A stretch of DNA of 64,000 nt from Hormoscilla sp. GUM202 (GCA_005518205.2 RFFC02000025.1:1-64000); one strand, 5' to 3'; numbered from the stretch's first letter, positions 1-9,679 are shown. Numbers and translations are program-made. Notes: generated from the letters alone by a model not told the origin.

Positions 1-729
1 TTCCCCAGAAACTTAATTTTCTTTGACGAGGTACTTTAGCTTCTTAGCTTTCAAACTATTTTTTTTTCATGGTTCGGAGCGCCTTGGGAGCGCCGCTTCA
101 GCGACATCTCTTTCAGGCACTTCTCTAATCTAACAACTAGATTCCCAAGTGTCAACCCCTTTTTCTAGTTTTTTGGGAACTTTTTTTTCGCAAATCTCTC
201 AAAGGCTTTCTGTATAGGGGTTTGAGGCGATATATTTTTTTTGAAAAAACTGAAAAAAGTTCCCTCGGCGGGGAAAATTCTGGCGATATCGCCGGCGTTA
301 TCCCCTGGGGGAGGCTGGGATATCCGCCGCAAATCCTGGTTGCTGGAGCATTTTAGTAGGTAATAACTCACAAATTAGGCGTTGGAGAGAGCATTGATGC
401 CGGTGGTCAGAGGTAAGTAGCCGGTGAAAAGACGAGAAAAACTCCTCTGATTGCCGGTGGTGATGGGATTGTTATAGCTTCTGGACCGGTATGTGCTCTG
501 AGTCAGACCGGTGAGAGCACCGTCGGGGGGAGCTAAGATACAATACAAAGCCCAAAAGTTGAAAGGCTGTCCAAATCGCCGGTGATAACCTATGGACGAG
601 GCTTGGACTATCTTCTCAAATCATGGTTGCTGATTGCTGGTTGGTTCGCAAATCTCTGAAACATAGTCCCTGAGAGGGTTTTGGGGTAAAATTGTGTTTG
701 AATTTTTTTTTCGGGGAGGCTATTTCTCT
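1..729. other. Intergenic region upstream of glyQ, no convincing gene
   Basis: No open frame here looks like a real protein. Two blocks, roughly 183-345 and 570-690, resemble each other: both contain TTCGCAAATCTCT, an ATCGCCGG block and AATC(C/A)TGGTTGCTG. This suggests an old, diverged duplication of non-coding sequence. The last part holds the glyQ ribosome-binding site. The region may contain the glyQ promoter, but no clear -10/-35 pair was identified. Confidence 0.4.
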
Positions 730-1605
730 GTGAATTTTCAGTCGGTGATTGCTACTTTGCACCGGTTCTGGGGCGATCGGGGCTGCCTGATCGCCCAGCC
801 TTACGATACGGAAAAGGGTGCCGGCACTATGAATCCTCATACTTTCTTGCGCGCGATCGGGCCTGAGCCGTGGTCGGTGGGGTATGTGGAGCCCTGCCGC
901 CGGCCTACGGATGGCCGTTACGGGGAAAATCCCAATCGCTACCAACATTACTACCAGTACCAGGTGCTGATTAAGCCTTCACCGGATAATATCCAAGAGA
1001 TGTATCTGGATTCTTTGCGGGCCTTGGGGGTGCGTCCGGAGGAGCATGATATCCGGTTTGTGGAGGATAACTGGGAGTCTCCGACTTTGGGGGCCTGGGG
1101 CGTGGGCTGGGAAGTCTGGCTTGATGGGATGGAAATTTCCCAATTTACTTACTTCCAGCAGTGCGGCGGCATTGATTGTCGTCCGGTTTCGATTGAGATT
1201 ACCTATGGCCTGGAGCGACTGACGATGTATCTCCAGGAGACGGATGCTTTTACTAAGATTCGCTGGACTGACTCGGTTACCTATGGTGATGTTCATCTCC
1301 AGGGGGAGGTGGAGCAATGTACTTATAATTTTGAGGCTTCTAATCCGGATCTGCTGTTTACTCTGTTTGGCCTGTACGAGCAGGAGGCGGAGCAACTGAC
1401 TCGGCGGGGCCTGGTGTTGCCGAGTCTTGACTATGTTTTGAAGTGTTCCCACAGTTTTAATTTGCTGGATGCCCGAGGGGTGATTTCGGTCACTGAGCGG
1501 ACTCGCTATATTGGCCGGATTCGGAATTTGGCCCGACGGGTGGCTCAACTTTACCTGGAACAGCGGGAAACTTTGGGGTTGCCACTGGTGACAGCTAAGG
1601 GATAA
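730..1605 (+). CDS. glyQ: Glycyl-tRNA synthetase alpha subunit
   Basis: Catalytic alpha chain of the bacterial alpha2beta2 glycyl-tRNA synthetase, which activates glycine and charges tRNA-Gly together with GlyS in the cytoplasm. About 291 residues, the usual GlyQ length. The family blocks are present: RFWGDRGCLIAQPYD near the N-terminus, FLRAIGPEPW, RPTDGRYGENPNR, the ESPTLGAWGVGWEVWLDG block and ITYGLERLTMYLQ. I chose the GTG at 730 because GGGGAGG at 713-719 lies ten bases upstream and translation from it begins VNFQSVIATLHRFW, as in other GlyQ proteins. A longer in-frame start at 694 would add a Phe-rich leader that the family lacks. glyS is not adjacent, as is common in cyanobacteria. Confidence 0.96.
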   Translation: MNFQSVIATLHRFWGDRGCLIAQPYDTEKGAGTMNPHTFLRAIGPEPWSVGYVEPCRRPTDGRYGENPNRYQHYYQYQVLIKPSPDNIQEMYLDSLRALGVRPEEHDIRFVEDNWESPTLGAWGVGWEVWLDGMEISQFTYFQQCGGIDCRPVSIEITYGLERLTMYLQETDAFTKIRWTDSVTYGDVHLQGEVEQCTYNFEASNPDLLFTLFGLYEQEAEQLTRRGLVLPSLDYVLKCSHSFNLLDARGVISVTERTRYIGRIRNLARRVAQLYLEQRETLGLPLVTAKG

Positions 1606-2014
1606 GCCGCCCGGACCCTAAAGGGTCCGGCTACTCCGAACACAGACCCGGCCTGCGCGGGCTATATTACATGCATCGCGTCTCGGCACCCGGCTATTAC
1701 AAGTGGATGGGGCGGGTTGATATACAACCGGTGTACAGCCGCATCCCACTACACTGGTTGGATAGTTTTGCGCTCGTTTGAGCGGTTGCCACCGGTTCGT
1801 AGTAAGCGCTAAAGCGCTTGCTACCGGTGTACAGTTGCATCCAACTATCCTCGTTGGATATCAGATGGGGTACTCCAAGAAATAAATTACCCAATTCGTA
1901 GGACGGGCGTCCCGCCTGTCCGGTGCCGAGGGACTTTTCGGACGCCTGTCCTACGACTATACGAAGGAGAAATATTTATTTGCAAATTCCTTAGATTGTT
2001 GCTTCGCGAATCTG
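1606..2014. repeat. Repeat-rich spacer after glyQ
   Basis: No gene seen. Just after the glyQ stop, 1608-1634 reads like one end of the CGGACCCTAAAGGGTCCGG motif that recurs inside the MITEs at 9680, 49153 and 54592. At 1899-1960 there is an imperfect palindrome of the family TAGGACGGGCGTCTCGCC/ggcgagacgcccgtccta, which recurs at 2817-2877 and 63727-63779. The rest is low-information sequence with CCGGTGTACAG repeats. Confidence 0.5.
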
Positions 2015-2725
2015 TTAAAGAGCCTGCTTGTGCTTCAGCTTTTTCCACTGCTTGGGCGGCGGCGACAAAAATTCATACAATCCGGCGTCGCTTGTTTCCG
2101 CAGAAGTCAAAATAATATCGAAAGACAAAGATACTCGCAATTCCTCCGTCTGGTTGGCTTCTACTCCGTGGCGCTGTTTGGCCGGAAACATTACCAGTCG
2201 CCCTTCTACAGGGGCATAAGTCACTGTCTCAAAGTTTAGAGTATTTGACTCGGCTAAGCCAGAAGAATAATCCGCCCATAACCCGGGAGCAACTTCATTC
2301 ATCTTGGTATCGTTGAAAAAGACAAGACTCCCAGAGTCGCCAGTTTGAGGAACGGCAATATAGTAAACGGCACTGAGATGGGCATTAAGATGCCTGTGAT
2401 CTAAAATACGCTGAGTTGGGCGAGAAATAATAGGCCAAGAGCGCTGAATATAAAGGTCGATTTTGTTTAAGTCAACTCCTAGAGCTTTGAGATAGATTGT
2501 TGTTTTTATTTCTAATTGTTCGACAATCCAAGCAAAATTTGGATCGTCGTGAATCCGTTCTACCCCATGTACGTCGCCAGTCCAGGCTGTTTCCTCGGTT
2601 ATTCGTCTTTCATGGGCGGCCTCCTCTAATGCTAGAACAGCCCCCAACAGCGAGTCGCGATGAGCGGCGGCATCGGGCAAGTCCGTGTAATAGATAGCTA
2701 AGGGAAACCAAGTTTCAATGGGCAT
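2015..2725 (-). CDS. Putative 2OG-Fe(II) oxygenase (TIGR02466-like)
   Basis: 236 residues. The core contains HRHLNAHLSAVYYIAVP, a GSLVFF strand, and PVEGRLVMFPAKQRHGVEAN followed by RVSLSFDI. This fits the double-stranded beta-helix of 2-oxoglutarate/iron oxygenases, with His near residue 111-114, His near 186 and Arg near 195 as likely iron and co-substrate ligands. The start MPIETWFPLAIYY matches the usual opening of the TIGR02466 group (start with a short beta strand and 'FPT.IY'). The substrate is unknown. The gene stands alone between repeat-rich spacers. The family call is from sequence pattern; the function is inferred. Confidence 0.75.
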   Translation of the reverse strand: MPIETWFPLAIYYTDLPDAAAHRDSLLGAVLALEEAAHERRITEETAWTGDVHGVERIHDDPNFAWIVEQLEIKTTIYLKALGVDLNKIDLYIQRSWPIISRPTQRILDHRHLNAHLSAVYYIAVPQTGDSGSLVFFNDTKMNEVAPGLWADYSSGLAESNTLNFETVTYAPVEGRLVMFPAKQRHGVEANQTEELRVSLSFDIILTSAETSDAGLYEFLSPPPKQWKKLKHKQAL

Positions 2726-2816
2726 AGGTTATTTAATTTATTGTCGCTCTCTTTTTAGCTGAAACACTATCGAATAATTTGCTTAATAATATTAAATCCC
2801 TTAAAAAATGCCTTAC

Positions 2817-2877
2817 CGTAGGACGGGCGTCTCGCCTGTCCTGAGCGTTTAGGGACGGGCGAGACGCCCGTCCTACG
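2817..2877. repeat. Palindromic repeat, TAGGACGGGCG family
   Basis: Near-perfect inverted repeat: the arm GTAGGACGGGCGTCTCGCC is mirrored by ggcgagacgcccgtcctac around a short loop. The same family occurs at 1899-1960, 29838-29868 (degenerate) and 63727-63779. It is followed at 2905-2934 by a second hairpin, GAAACCCGGG/CCCGGGTTTC, that could terminate transcription of the gene ending at 2989 or the oxygenase message. Confidence 0.7.
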
Positions 2878-2988
2878 GGAGACTAGCGATCGATGTGAGT
2901 TTTAAGAAACCCGGGTTTTTTGAAACCCCGGGTTTCTGGGTCCGGTTCGTGTCACAACCGATGTTTTGTGACACTATATAGAAGCGTT

Positions 2989-5900
2989 TTACAACCGAGT
3001 TTCTTCCATTACCGATTCGTTAGGGCTGTTAGAACTAGCAGCTAATTCCGGTTGTTGTGACTCCTGCGTTAGGTCAGGCCGTATCGGGTCCACAGGTGGG
3101 GGATCTGGGTTTTTAAGCGTTTCTTGGTATTCTATGTAACCATCGATGCCGTTGGTTACTGCACTGGAAATCACTGTCATGGAGATAGCCTGCAACACGC
3201 TCACGACAGAGAATCCTTCTTCAGAATCGAGGGAGCTTCTGACAAATTCGCCGGTTACGGCTCCCACGCTGCCAACGCCTACCTCAGTAGCGATTCCAAA
3301 TGCTTTAGTCTTTATAATTTTGCTTTTTGTTTGGAACCGCAAGTCACCAGTAATGCTGTTAGGATTGCCATCAGGACCACTCACGTCTATCCGTCCTCGA
3401 CTACTAGAAGCGCTTATTTTGTGACTAAAGTTATTGAATAAGCCACCCGCGATTATCGATGGCACGGCAGCAGCGAAGCCCACCACAGCTCCTTTCCAGG
3501 CTGCCTCGCCAATATCTTCACCCATCAATGCTGCTGTGGCTACATTTGAGACAGTAGAGCCGGCAGTTTCAACTACCGCACTCAGGGCATATATACCTGT
3601 CTGTGCTGTAACGTTTTTAGCTACGCTGGAAGCACCTACGACTGAGCCAGTGGCCTTTGCAGAGGCTAAGCTGCTGGCTTTCGATCCGAGAGGACCAGAT
3701 ACAGCACCTGTGGCTGCTCCCACAGCTACTCCAATTCCCAGAGAGCCAAAAAATACCCCTGCGGCCTCCCCGCCTTTGAGATTGTTCTGAGCGATCGCAA
3801 TTCCCCCAGAGATAGCACCGGATGCTGCTCCTACTCCCGCTCCTATCCCTGCTCCTATGAGAATAGTCGCGATTATTCCTAATTCACCTTCTTTCTCTAC
3901 TACCAGTAACGGGGAATTATTGGCATAAATGTAAGGGCTACCATCTTGATGCTTGGGATCTATCGACACAAAGCGGCTGGTCTCTGGATCGTACAGCCTC
4001 GCCGAGAAGTCATAGAGGTCGCTTTCGTCAAGTTCCCGAGCGGCAAAGCGATAAGATAGCAGCTCGGGATTGCTACCTGCTACTGCATGTAGTTTTCCAA
4101 AGGGGCGATAGTCGTAGCTGGCAACTAAGCTTCCGCCAGTATCTAGAGCTGCCCGTACAGAACCAGTGGAATCCAAAGATACAAAGTAGAGATTGCTTCC
4201 CTCTTTGGCTAGAGCCAGACCATAAGAATCGTGGATGAGACAAGTAGTTTTACCGCTCGATGGCTCGATGATTGCTAGGGGGCGACCTTGAGGATCTCGC
4301 AGGTAGAAGCGGTGGGTTTCGGCGTTGTCTCCCACCTTCACTTTTGCGATCGCCCGCCGTTTTTGCCCGTCGTAGCGATAATCTATTGTCTTGGTTGTCT
4401 CTGCTTGCCCAAGGGTCACCTGTAAGGGGCGATCTATTGCCCAATCCACTGTAGTAGAACGATCGCGATCGTCTCCTTGCTCCCTGGATACATTTCCCCG
4501 GGCATCATGTTGATAACTAGTAGTTTTGCCTGCTTCTACTGTTTCCTCAATGCGATCGCCCGCATCATAGCGCAGAGTTTTTTCAGCCCTGACAGTCGGA
4601 TTGCCATTATCGTCGTAGGCATCGTTTTCTACCTCATTCGAGCCATAGTCAACATCCGTAAGCCAGCCGACGGGATTATAACGCATCCGCCTGGTATAAG
4701 CAGGTTGGCCCGCTCGGGCTGCCGTAACAATTTTGGCTGGGCGACCAGTATAATAGCCCCGGTCATCGGGATAGCCGCCAGTAAAGTATTCCTTATCCTC
4801 GCTGAAGCCCGGTCCGCTAACGCTTTTTGGCCAGCCGAACGGGGTACTGGTATAGGTGCGCTCTGCATTCCAGTCATTTCCGAGCAAGCGTTGGCCGGTC
4901 AAATGGCTGTTATTGTCGTAGCTGTATTCCAGTCGGGGAGAGCCATTGACTTCCAGCCGCTCCACGCGATCGAATGGATCTCGCTGGTAAACGATTTCTA
5001 GGGTTTCCCCTTCGTCCGGTACCCTGCTGGAGATAAGGCGATTTATACCATCGTAGCCAAAAGTCAGTTCGTAACTTGCCTCCAGCTCCCCGCGAATTGC
5101 AATCCCTTTGCGGATTTTATTGCCCCGCTCGTCGTAGCCGTATTCGGTTTCTATCTCCCATGGGTCTGTTTGACCGGATTGCGCGATTTGGTTGGCCGCC
5201 ACCCTGGTATGCAGCCGTCCCAAAAGAGCGGGATCTTCAGTTTCCAAACCGTCATAACTATAGGCGATCGTAGGGGGGGTATTCGGCCAATTTGGATCGT
5301 TTACATGGCTTTTGAGTTCGTCGTCAAAAGGATGTACCACAGCCCCGGTTTCCACAATGCGCGAATAGATATCGTACTTCCAGTACCGGACGACATTGCT
5401 GCCGCCATCTTCTATATAGCGGAAGCGCATCCGACCGGCGCTGTCATACATGAAGCTCATCTCGTTTTGGTTGGCGCTTTGCTGGCGTATCTTATATCCC
5501 AGGAAGTCATACTCCATTTCGGTAGTATTGCCTTTGGGATATTCTATGCGGGCGACATCACCTCGGGGCGTGTAGTAAAAGCGATGAATCAAATAGCGAT
5601 CGCTTTCAATTTTCCGCGCTCGCAATACCGTGCGACCCACCTTGTCGGAAATCTTAATCGTCTCGCCATTATCGGCATCAATAATTGTTTCGCGATGGAA
5701 AGTATTGGGAGTTAATCCAAACTCGCTGCCATTGATACCGTAGCTGCGACGGGCTGTATGGCCGTCACCGATCGCCAATTCCGCTCCCGGCCAGCCCTGC
5801 TCGATAATCCGAGACAAGGGCGAATCTTCATACTTGCTGCGCGAATAAGCAAAATTCCCTGCATTCGGGTTTTGATCCTTAACCAGACCGCTTATCTGGT

Positions 5901-7128
5901 AGTTAGATCGATCCAGAGTCGCCAGATTATCAATCTGTTTATACATATCCTCCGCACCGGGGGTCAGGCGGGCAAAGAGGCTCTGCACGTCTGAATTACC
6001 GCGATCGTCATAAAACGCAGCCCGGGCTAGAACCTCATTGGTGCTTATGGCCTGTTCCTGGACTACCTGACCCGTGCCGTTTTTGAACTTCAACTCTATC
6101 GCCATATCGGTAGCGATCGTAAAGTTGCGGAAAGACACTGCATCGGTGGCGATTACACCTACGACGGGGTTAAGGGCAGAAGAAACTTCCCAGCTTCCTA
6201 TCCGAGCGCCGTCGGCAAAAAAGGCCAAACGATTGCCATCGACGATTGCCAGCCAGCTTCGCGGTGCTTCGAGAGTCCAGATATCGTTTCCGTGGCGACT
6301 CAGGTAGTAGCAGATTGCCTTACCTTTCAAAATGATACCGCTGTTGATTATCCAGAACTGACCGCTCTCGATCGCCGTCACTGTTGCCTCGCCCAGGGGC
6401 AGTCCCTCTGCTGCCAAGTCTTTTCGCAACTCGTCGCTAACGTTCCCGGCATCAAGGTCTCCAGCATGCTTGTCCGCACCCAGTTTCAGGCGAGCCGGCG
6501 CATCCCACTCCCGAGCCGTACCCGAGAAAGGAGTAAAGCTCCATTTAGCCGCAGCCGGATTCCAAGTCAGGGTGCTGCCATCGCTCCAGCGCAGGCCGAG
6601 GCGGTGCTGGATTTCTTCTGCCTGGGCGCTGACTGCGATCGCATAGCGCGTTGCTGCCGGAGCCCCTTTATACAGAATCCACTTTTCCTGGCCTGCGGTA
6701 TGAACAAGAGCTGCCTCCGTAGTAGTCCACTGCGTCAGATCGTTGCTTTCCCAGTTTGCCCCATCCAGTTCTCCGCTATTAAAACGCTGGTACTTACTCC
6801 AGCCGCAACTGTAGAGACTCAAACTGTGATTGGGTGCTGCGGGATTGAAATCTCCCGACTGCCGTGCTTGGTAAGTTGCTAACAGTCTCAGGGGTCGTTC
6901 TTCGGGCATAACCTCGCAGGAAAACGAGCCATCCTCTACTTCGCGCGATCGCACTGTAGCTCCGCCGAGCTTTTCAATATCGGTCAGTTCCAGATGCAGT
7001 CGATCGTAATAGTTTCTCAGGTAATCGCACTTTAGGGGCGAGAAGCGAATTCCATCTACCAATACAGCCGCACCAGAAACTCCAGTTAGCTCTAAAACCA
7101 GCTCCTTAGCCGAATTGGTAGCGGGCAT
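2989..7128 (-). CDS. RHS/YD-repeat protein, main portion (downstream of a frameshift)
   Basis: 1379 residues, cell-surface or secreted RHS-type protein. Many YD-type repeats are visible (for example YDFLGYKIRQQ, YDSAGRMRFR, YDGINRLISS, YDNNSHLTGQ, YRYDGQKRRA). The RHS core ends with YRFAARELDESDLYDFSARL and YDPETSRFVSIDPKHQDG. After the core come about 300 residues rich in Gly/Ala with several hydrophobic stretches (GAGIGAGVGAASGAISGG), then a Pro/Ser-rich polar tail. In polymorphic-toxin systems this is where the toxin sits; I recognise no toxin or immunity gene here. Translation continues in another frame from the block at 7203-8966, so the ancestral gene was longer and the ATG at 7128 is probably internal. 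Confidence 0.85.
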   Translation of the reverse strand: MPATNSAKELVLELTGVSGAAVLVDGIRFSPLKCDYLRNYYDRLHLELTDIEKLGGATVRSREVEDGSFSCEVMPEERPLRLLATYQARQSGDFNPAAPNHSLSLYSCGWSKYQRFNSGELDGANWESNDLTQWTTTEAALVHTAGQEKWILYKGAPAATRYAIAVSAQAEEIQHRLGLRWSDGSTLTWNPAAAKWSFTPFSGTAREWDAPARLKLGADKHAGDLDAGNVSDELRKDLAAEGLPLGEATVTAIESGQFWIINSGIILKGKAICYYLSRHGNDIWTLEAPRSWLAIVDGNRLAFFADGARIGSWEVSSALNPVVGVIATDAVSFRNFTIATDMAIELKFKNGTGQVVQEQAISTNEVLARAAFYDDRGNSDVQSLFARLTPGAEDMYKQIDNLATLDRSNYQISGLVKDQNPNAGNFAYSRSKYEDSPLSRIIEQGWPGAELAIGDGHTARRSYGINGSEFGLTPNTFHRETIIDADNGETIKISDKVGRTVLRARKIESDRYLIHRFYYTPRGDVARIEYPKGNTTEMEYDFLGYKIRQQSANQNEMSFMYDSAGRMRFRYIEDGGSNVVRYWKYDIYSRIVETGAVVHPFDDELKSHVNDPNWPNTPPTIAYSYDGLETEDPALLGRLHTRVAANQIAQSGQTDPWEIETEYGYDERGNKIRKGIAIRGELEASYELTFGYDGINRLISSRVPDEGETLEIVYQRDPFDRVERLEVNGSPRLEYSYDNNSHLTGQRLLGNDWNAERTYTSTPFGWPKSVSGPGFSEDKEYFTGGYPDDRGYYTGRPAKIVTAARAGQPAYTRRMRYNPVGWLTDVDYGSNEVENDAYDDNGNPTVRAEKTLRYDAGDRIEETVEAGKTTSYQHDARGNVSREQGDDRDRSTTVDWAIDRPLQVTLGQAETTKTIDYRYDGQKRRAIAKVKVGDNAETHRFYLRDPQGRPLAIIEPSSGKTTCLIHDSYGLALAKEGSNLYFVSLDSTGSVRAALDTGGSLVASYDYRPFGKLHAVAGSNPELLSYRFAARELDESDLYDFSARLYDPETSRFVSIDPKHQDGSPYIYANNSPLLVVEKEGELGIIATILIGAGIGAGVGAASGAISGGIAIAQNNLKGGEAAGVFFGSLGIGVAVGAATGAVSGPLGSKASSLASAKATGSVVGASSVAKNVTAQTGIYALSAVVETAGSTVSNVATAALMGEDIGEAAWKGAVVGFAAAVPSIIAGGLFNNFSHKISASSSRGRIDVSGPDGNPNSITGDLRFQTKSKIIKTKAFGIATEVGVGSVGAVTGEFVRSSLDSEEGFSVVSVLQAISMTVISSAVTNGIDGYIEYQETLKNPDPPPVDPIRPDLTQESQQPELAASSNSPNESVMEETRL

Positions 7129-7202
7129 TTCAAAGCGCCAGTGATGGTAGCGCCAGATCCCATCGGTAGGTTCTATTTCAGCGGCAAGCTTTGTATCCCC
7201 GT

Positions 7203-9023
7203 TCAGAGTCGCGCTCCAGCGGGCTTTGCCCCCCAGTACCGTAGTTGCGCTTCAGTCTTTATCCAGCAGGTCAGCAGATACTTTCTAGCCTCTGGATCCC
7301 TGAAAGAGTTTGCTCGTCGGAGGGTTTGGTTTGTCAAACGTAGGCTGTAGCTTCCGGCATGACAGTCATGGAGGATGCGGGAAGACCAAAGTCCGGCTTC
7401 GTCGCCATCTAATTGCCAGCCGTCGGCATCTTCGTAATCCTCAAAGCTAATACTGGTAGCCTGACCGGCCAGACGACTGGCATTGGGATATTGGGCGACC
7501 TGGAAATACCCGTGGCGATCGTAGTGGATGGAGTGCCGCAGACCTTTGTTGTCTAGAGCCTCTAGAATTTCGCCAGCTTCGTTGCGAGCCTCTATCTGCG
7601 ATCGCTGAAGCCACATATCCTCAGGTGGAGTAGTAGTACCATCCCAGTCGCTATCGCCCATGCTGGCATTGGCACTTAGCGCCTCATAAACAGCATGGGG
7701 TGCCAATACCTCGCGATCGTCTTGGAATGACCATTTTTTCCAGATTGTAGCCCGACGGCTGACCGCATTGCCGTTCGTCAATCGCTCCGTCTGCGCGACT
7801 GGTTCGAGGCAATAATCCCGAACCAAATCCTCCTTGTAGGCTGGAATTTCAAAAGCAAAAGTATAGCGCTCCACCCGCTCCTCGCTGCCATCGAGGGTCT
7901 CATTTTGCACCTGCCTTTCTTTTTCGATGCCATTGGCCTCGTGGTAAGCATAATTCCGCCGGACAGTCAGCTTATTATCGCCATCGCCGCGATGCTCTTC
8001 TGTTTCCTCAACAGTCCGCACATACTGCCCTATGGTATTAATATTGTTGCCGTCCGTATCCTGGGCTGTAGTATAGACTGCGTATTGATAGCTGTCGGTT
8101 CTTACGGGTTCGCCATTAGCATTTCGATATTCTTGCTTTTTGACCATGCCGTTGAGAAAGGTCGGCATCTCATTTCCCGGCTCCGGCGGCAACAGCCCGT
8201 TGTGATAGTCGATAACCTCCGTGCCATAAGGAGTTGTATTTTTGTCTGCCGAACCCCGGATACGAATTACCTGACTGTATTGACTGGAGAGACCCGCAGG
8301 ATCCGTGGCAGCCTCGCCGGGGTAGTCAAAGCTCGTTACCGCCCGGTTGCCCATGGCATCGTCAATGGTTACGCTACTGAGAGCAAAATGCTCTATCGGG
8401 CCGCTGTAGCTGAAATTCAAAACCCGGTGTAGGTATAGGGTTTCGGCGGACTCAAAATTATTGCCGGTATAAGAAACAAAGGCATAGGGATTGACCAGTA
8501 ACCGCCCGCTTCCTGCTTCCTCCAAAGGTTCCGGCACCAGCTTGCCACCGGGCTGGGTAGCTGTCCCGACAATTTCACCGTTGCTTACCATTTGGATATA
8601 GGCATCCCCAGTAACGAGCTGATAGCCTATATAATAAGGCCCGACATTGACAACCTTTTCAAGATTGTGTGGCAAGCGGTCAATCGATTGCAGATTTCCA
8701 TCTGGTTGTCGGTAGTAAAGATCGTTATCCACTGTCACATAGCCGCCACCGCCGGTGGAAAAACCTTGGGCTGCGGTGGCTACATTCTCCAGACGAGTTA
8801 TAAAATCGTTCTCGTAGGCTGAATACTCTATGATTTGGACGTTATTGCCATCGTCAAAAGCTAGCAAATCGCGATCTATGATAGAGCCAATTACTGTCTC
8901 TATTACCAGGGTGGAAGTATAGGAAACCCAGCTTTCGCCGTTGAAGCGAAAAGCATGCCTTCTGTTGGCCACCATACAACTCAGTCCAGAAGTAGTCGAA
9001 CAGCTGCAACAGCTACTCAGCAC
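7203..9023 (-). pseudogene. RHS/YD-repeat protein, N-terminal portion, frameshifted and 5'-truncated
   Basis: Up to 606 residues in a different frame from the downstream RHS block. If one base is removed from the C6 run at 7229-7234 (G6 in the gene), the frame reads RYWGKARWSATLNGD and runs straight into the next block, so the two belong to one gene. The protein part has mixed beta-rich sequence with YD-like elements (YDRHGYFQVAQY near its end). The first about 20 residues, from 9023 to about 8966, are antisense to an unrelated Rubisco-small-subunit-like frame, so the true RHS sequence begins near VANRRHAFRFNGESW. The original 5' end has been lost. Either a decayed gene or a phase-variable/frameshifted one. 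Confidence 0.75.
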
Positions 9024-9243
9024 CGGTTATCACATTGGGATAGAATACGCAGATCGACGCCGTTTCCGCACCAGTTCCTGGAAAAGCGCCCAATCAATTA
9101 CTGCCTCTGCACAGTCCGACGCGATCGAAACAGTCTCAGCTATCTTGTCCGAACACAGCGGCGAATACGTGCGCATAATTGGCATCGACCCCAAAGCTAA
9201 GCGGCGCGTTGTCGAAAAGATTATCCAACGTCCTGCTAGTTAG
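8941..9243 (+). CDS. Orphan Rubisco small-subunit-like (SSUL/CcmM-type) domain
   Basis: Residues from about 9 to 100 match one complete SSUL module of carboxysomal CcmM: LSPEVVEQLQQLLSTGYHIG, then RRRFRTSSWKS, LSEHSGEYVRIIGIDPKAKR and a final VVEKIIQRP. In CcmM several such modules bind Rubisco and condense it in the beta-carboxysome. Here a single module ends with TAG at 9241. The only start is a TTG at 8941, which lies in what was RHS-gene DNA; an in-frame stop is at 8920-8922. There is no good ribosome-binding site. It is therefore most likely the last module of a broken ccmM-like gene fused by recombination to the RHS gene, though a small expressed protein cannot be excluded. A second, shorter copy of its tail is at 9529-9575. 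Confidence 0.6.
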   Translation: MKRKACLLLATIQLSPEVVEQLQQLLSTGYHIGIEYADRRRFRTSSWKSAQSITASAQSDAIETVSAILSEHSGEYVRIIGIDPKAKRRVVEKIIQRPAS

Positions 9244-9332
9244 CACCGGCATATGAAAGCAGTCGCCAGCACCCAAACAAAAATCCCCCAAATTTTTCAG
9301 AAAAGTTGCACGACAAAGGCAGTCTAAGAGAA

Positions 9333-9429
9333 GACCTGGAGAACCCATGCGGTTACAACGCCCAAACCTTGTCAGGACGGAAGTAGCAGCAATACACGGG
9401 ATGCTTGTAGCAGGCGTGGAATTCAGGTC
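9333..9429 (+). ncRNA. Divergent second copy of SRP RNA
   Basis: About 97 bases aligned with the ffs gene at 9848-9941: both contain ACAACGCCCAAACCTTGTC and the GGGATGCTTGT..CAGGCGTGGA block. The outer helix GACCTGGA/TTCAGGTC is fully pairable. The SRP54-binding hairpin tip is changed from CCGGAAGG to CGGAAG, losing one C before and one G after the GGAA tetraloop, that is, one base pair. It is part of a tandem duplication that also includes the SSUL tail and a scrap of the phasin-like gene (9430-9510). It could be a decaying copy or a variant RNA. Confidence 0.6.
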
Positions 9430-9528
9430 TCCCCATTAGACGCTATAAACTCTTCGGTCCAGCAACAGATAGATCCGAAGTCACCCCAGAACGGGACTCC
9501 ATTACAACAAGCCTTGTGCTGCTTCTGC

Positions 9529-9575
9529 CTGAAAGCCAAGCGGCCCGTTGTCGAAAAGATTATCAAACTTCCGCG
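9529..9575 (+). pseudogene. Second copy of the SSUL C-terminal tail
   Basis: The sequence AAGCCAAGCGGCCCGTTGTC and what follows it reads KAKRPVVEKIIKLP, matching KAKRRVVEKIIQRP at the end of the SSUL frame at 8941-9243. It marks the left edge of the second duplication unit (SSUL tail, spacer, SRP RNA, phasin-like gene). Confidence 0.6.
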
Positions 9576-9679
9576 TCGAACGCACTGGCAGAATTTAGAC
9601 GAAGCACCAGTCACCAATAAAGAAATCCCCATAAACAAATTTGCCGTTGCACAATTATCCACCATCATCGGTGAGAATG

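Noticed and set aside
616..948. Minus-strand open frame across the glyQ start
   Set aside because: Overlaps glyQ and its leader; no protein-like features.
3124..6882. Many open frames on the plus strand opposite the RHS gene
   Set aside because: They mirror the codon pattern of the minus-strand gene, show no family motifs and lack ribosome-binding sites.
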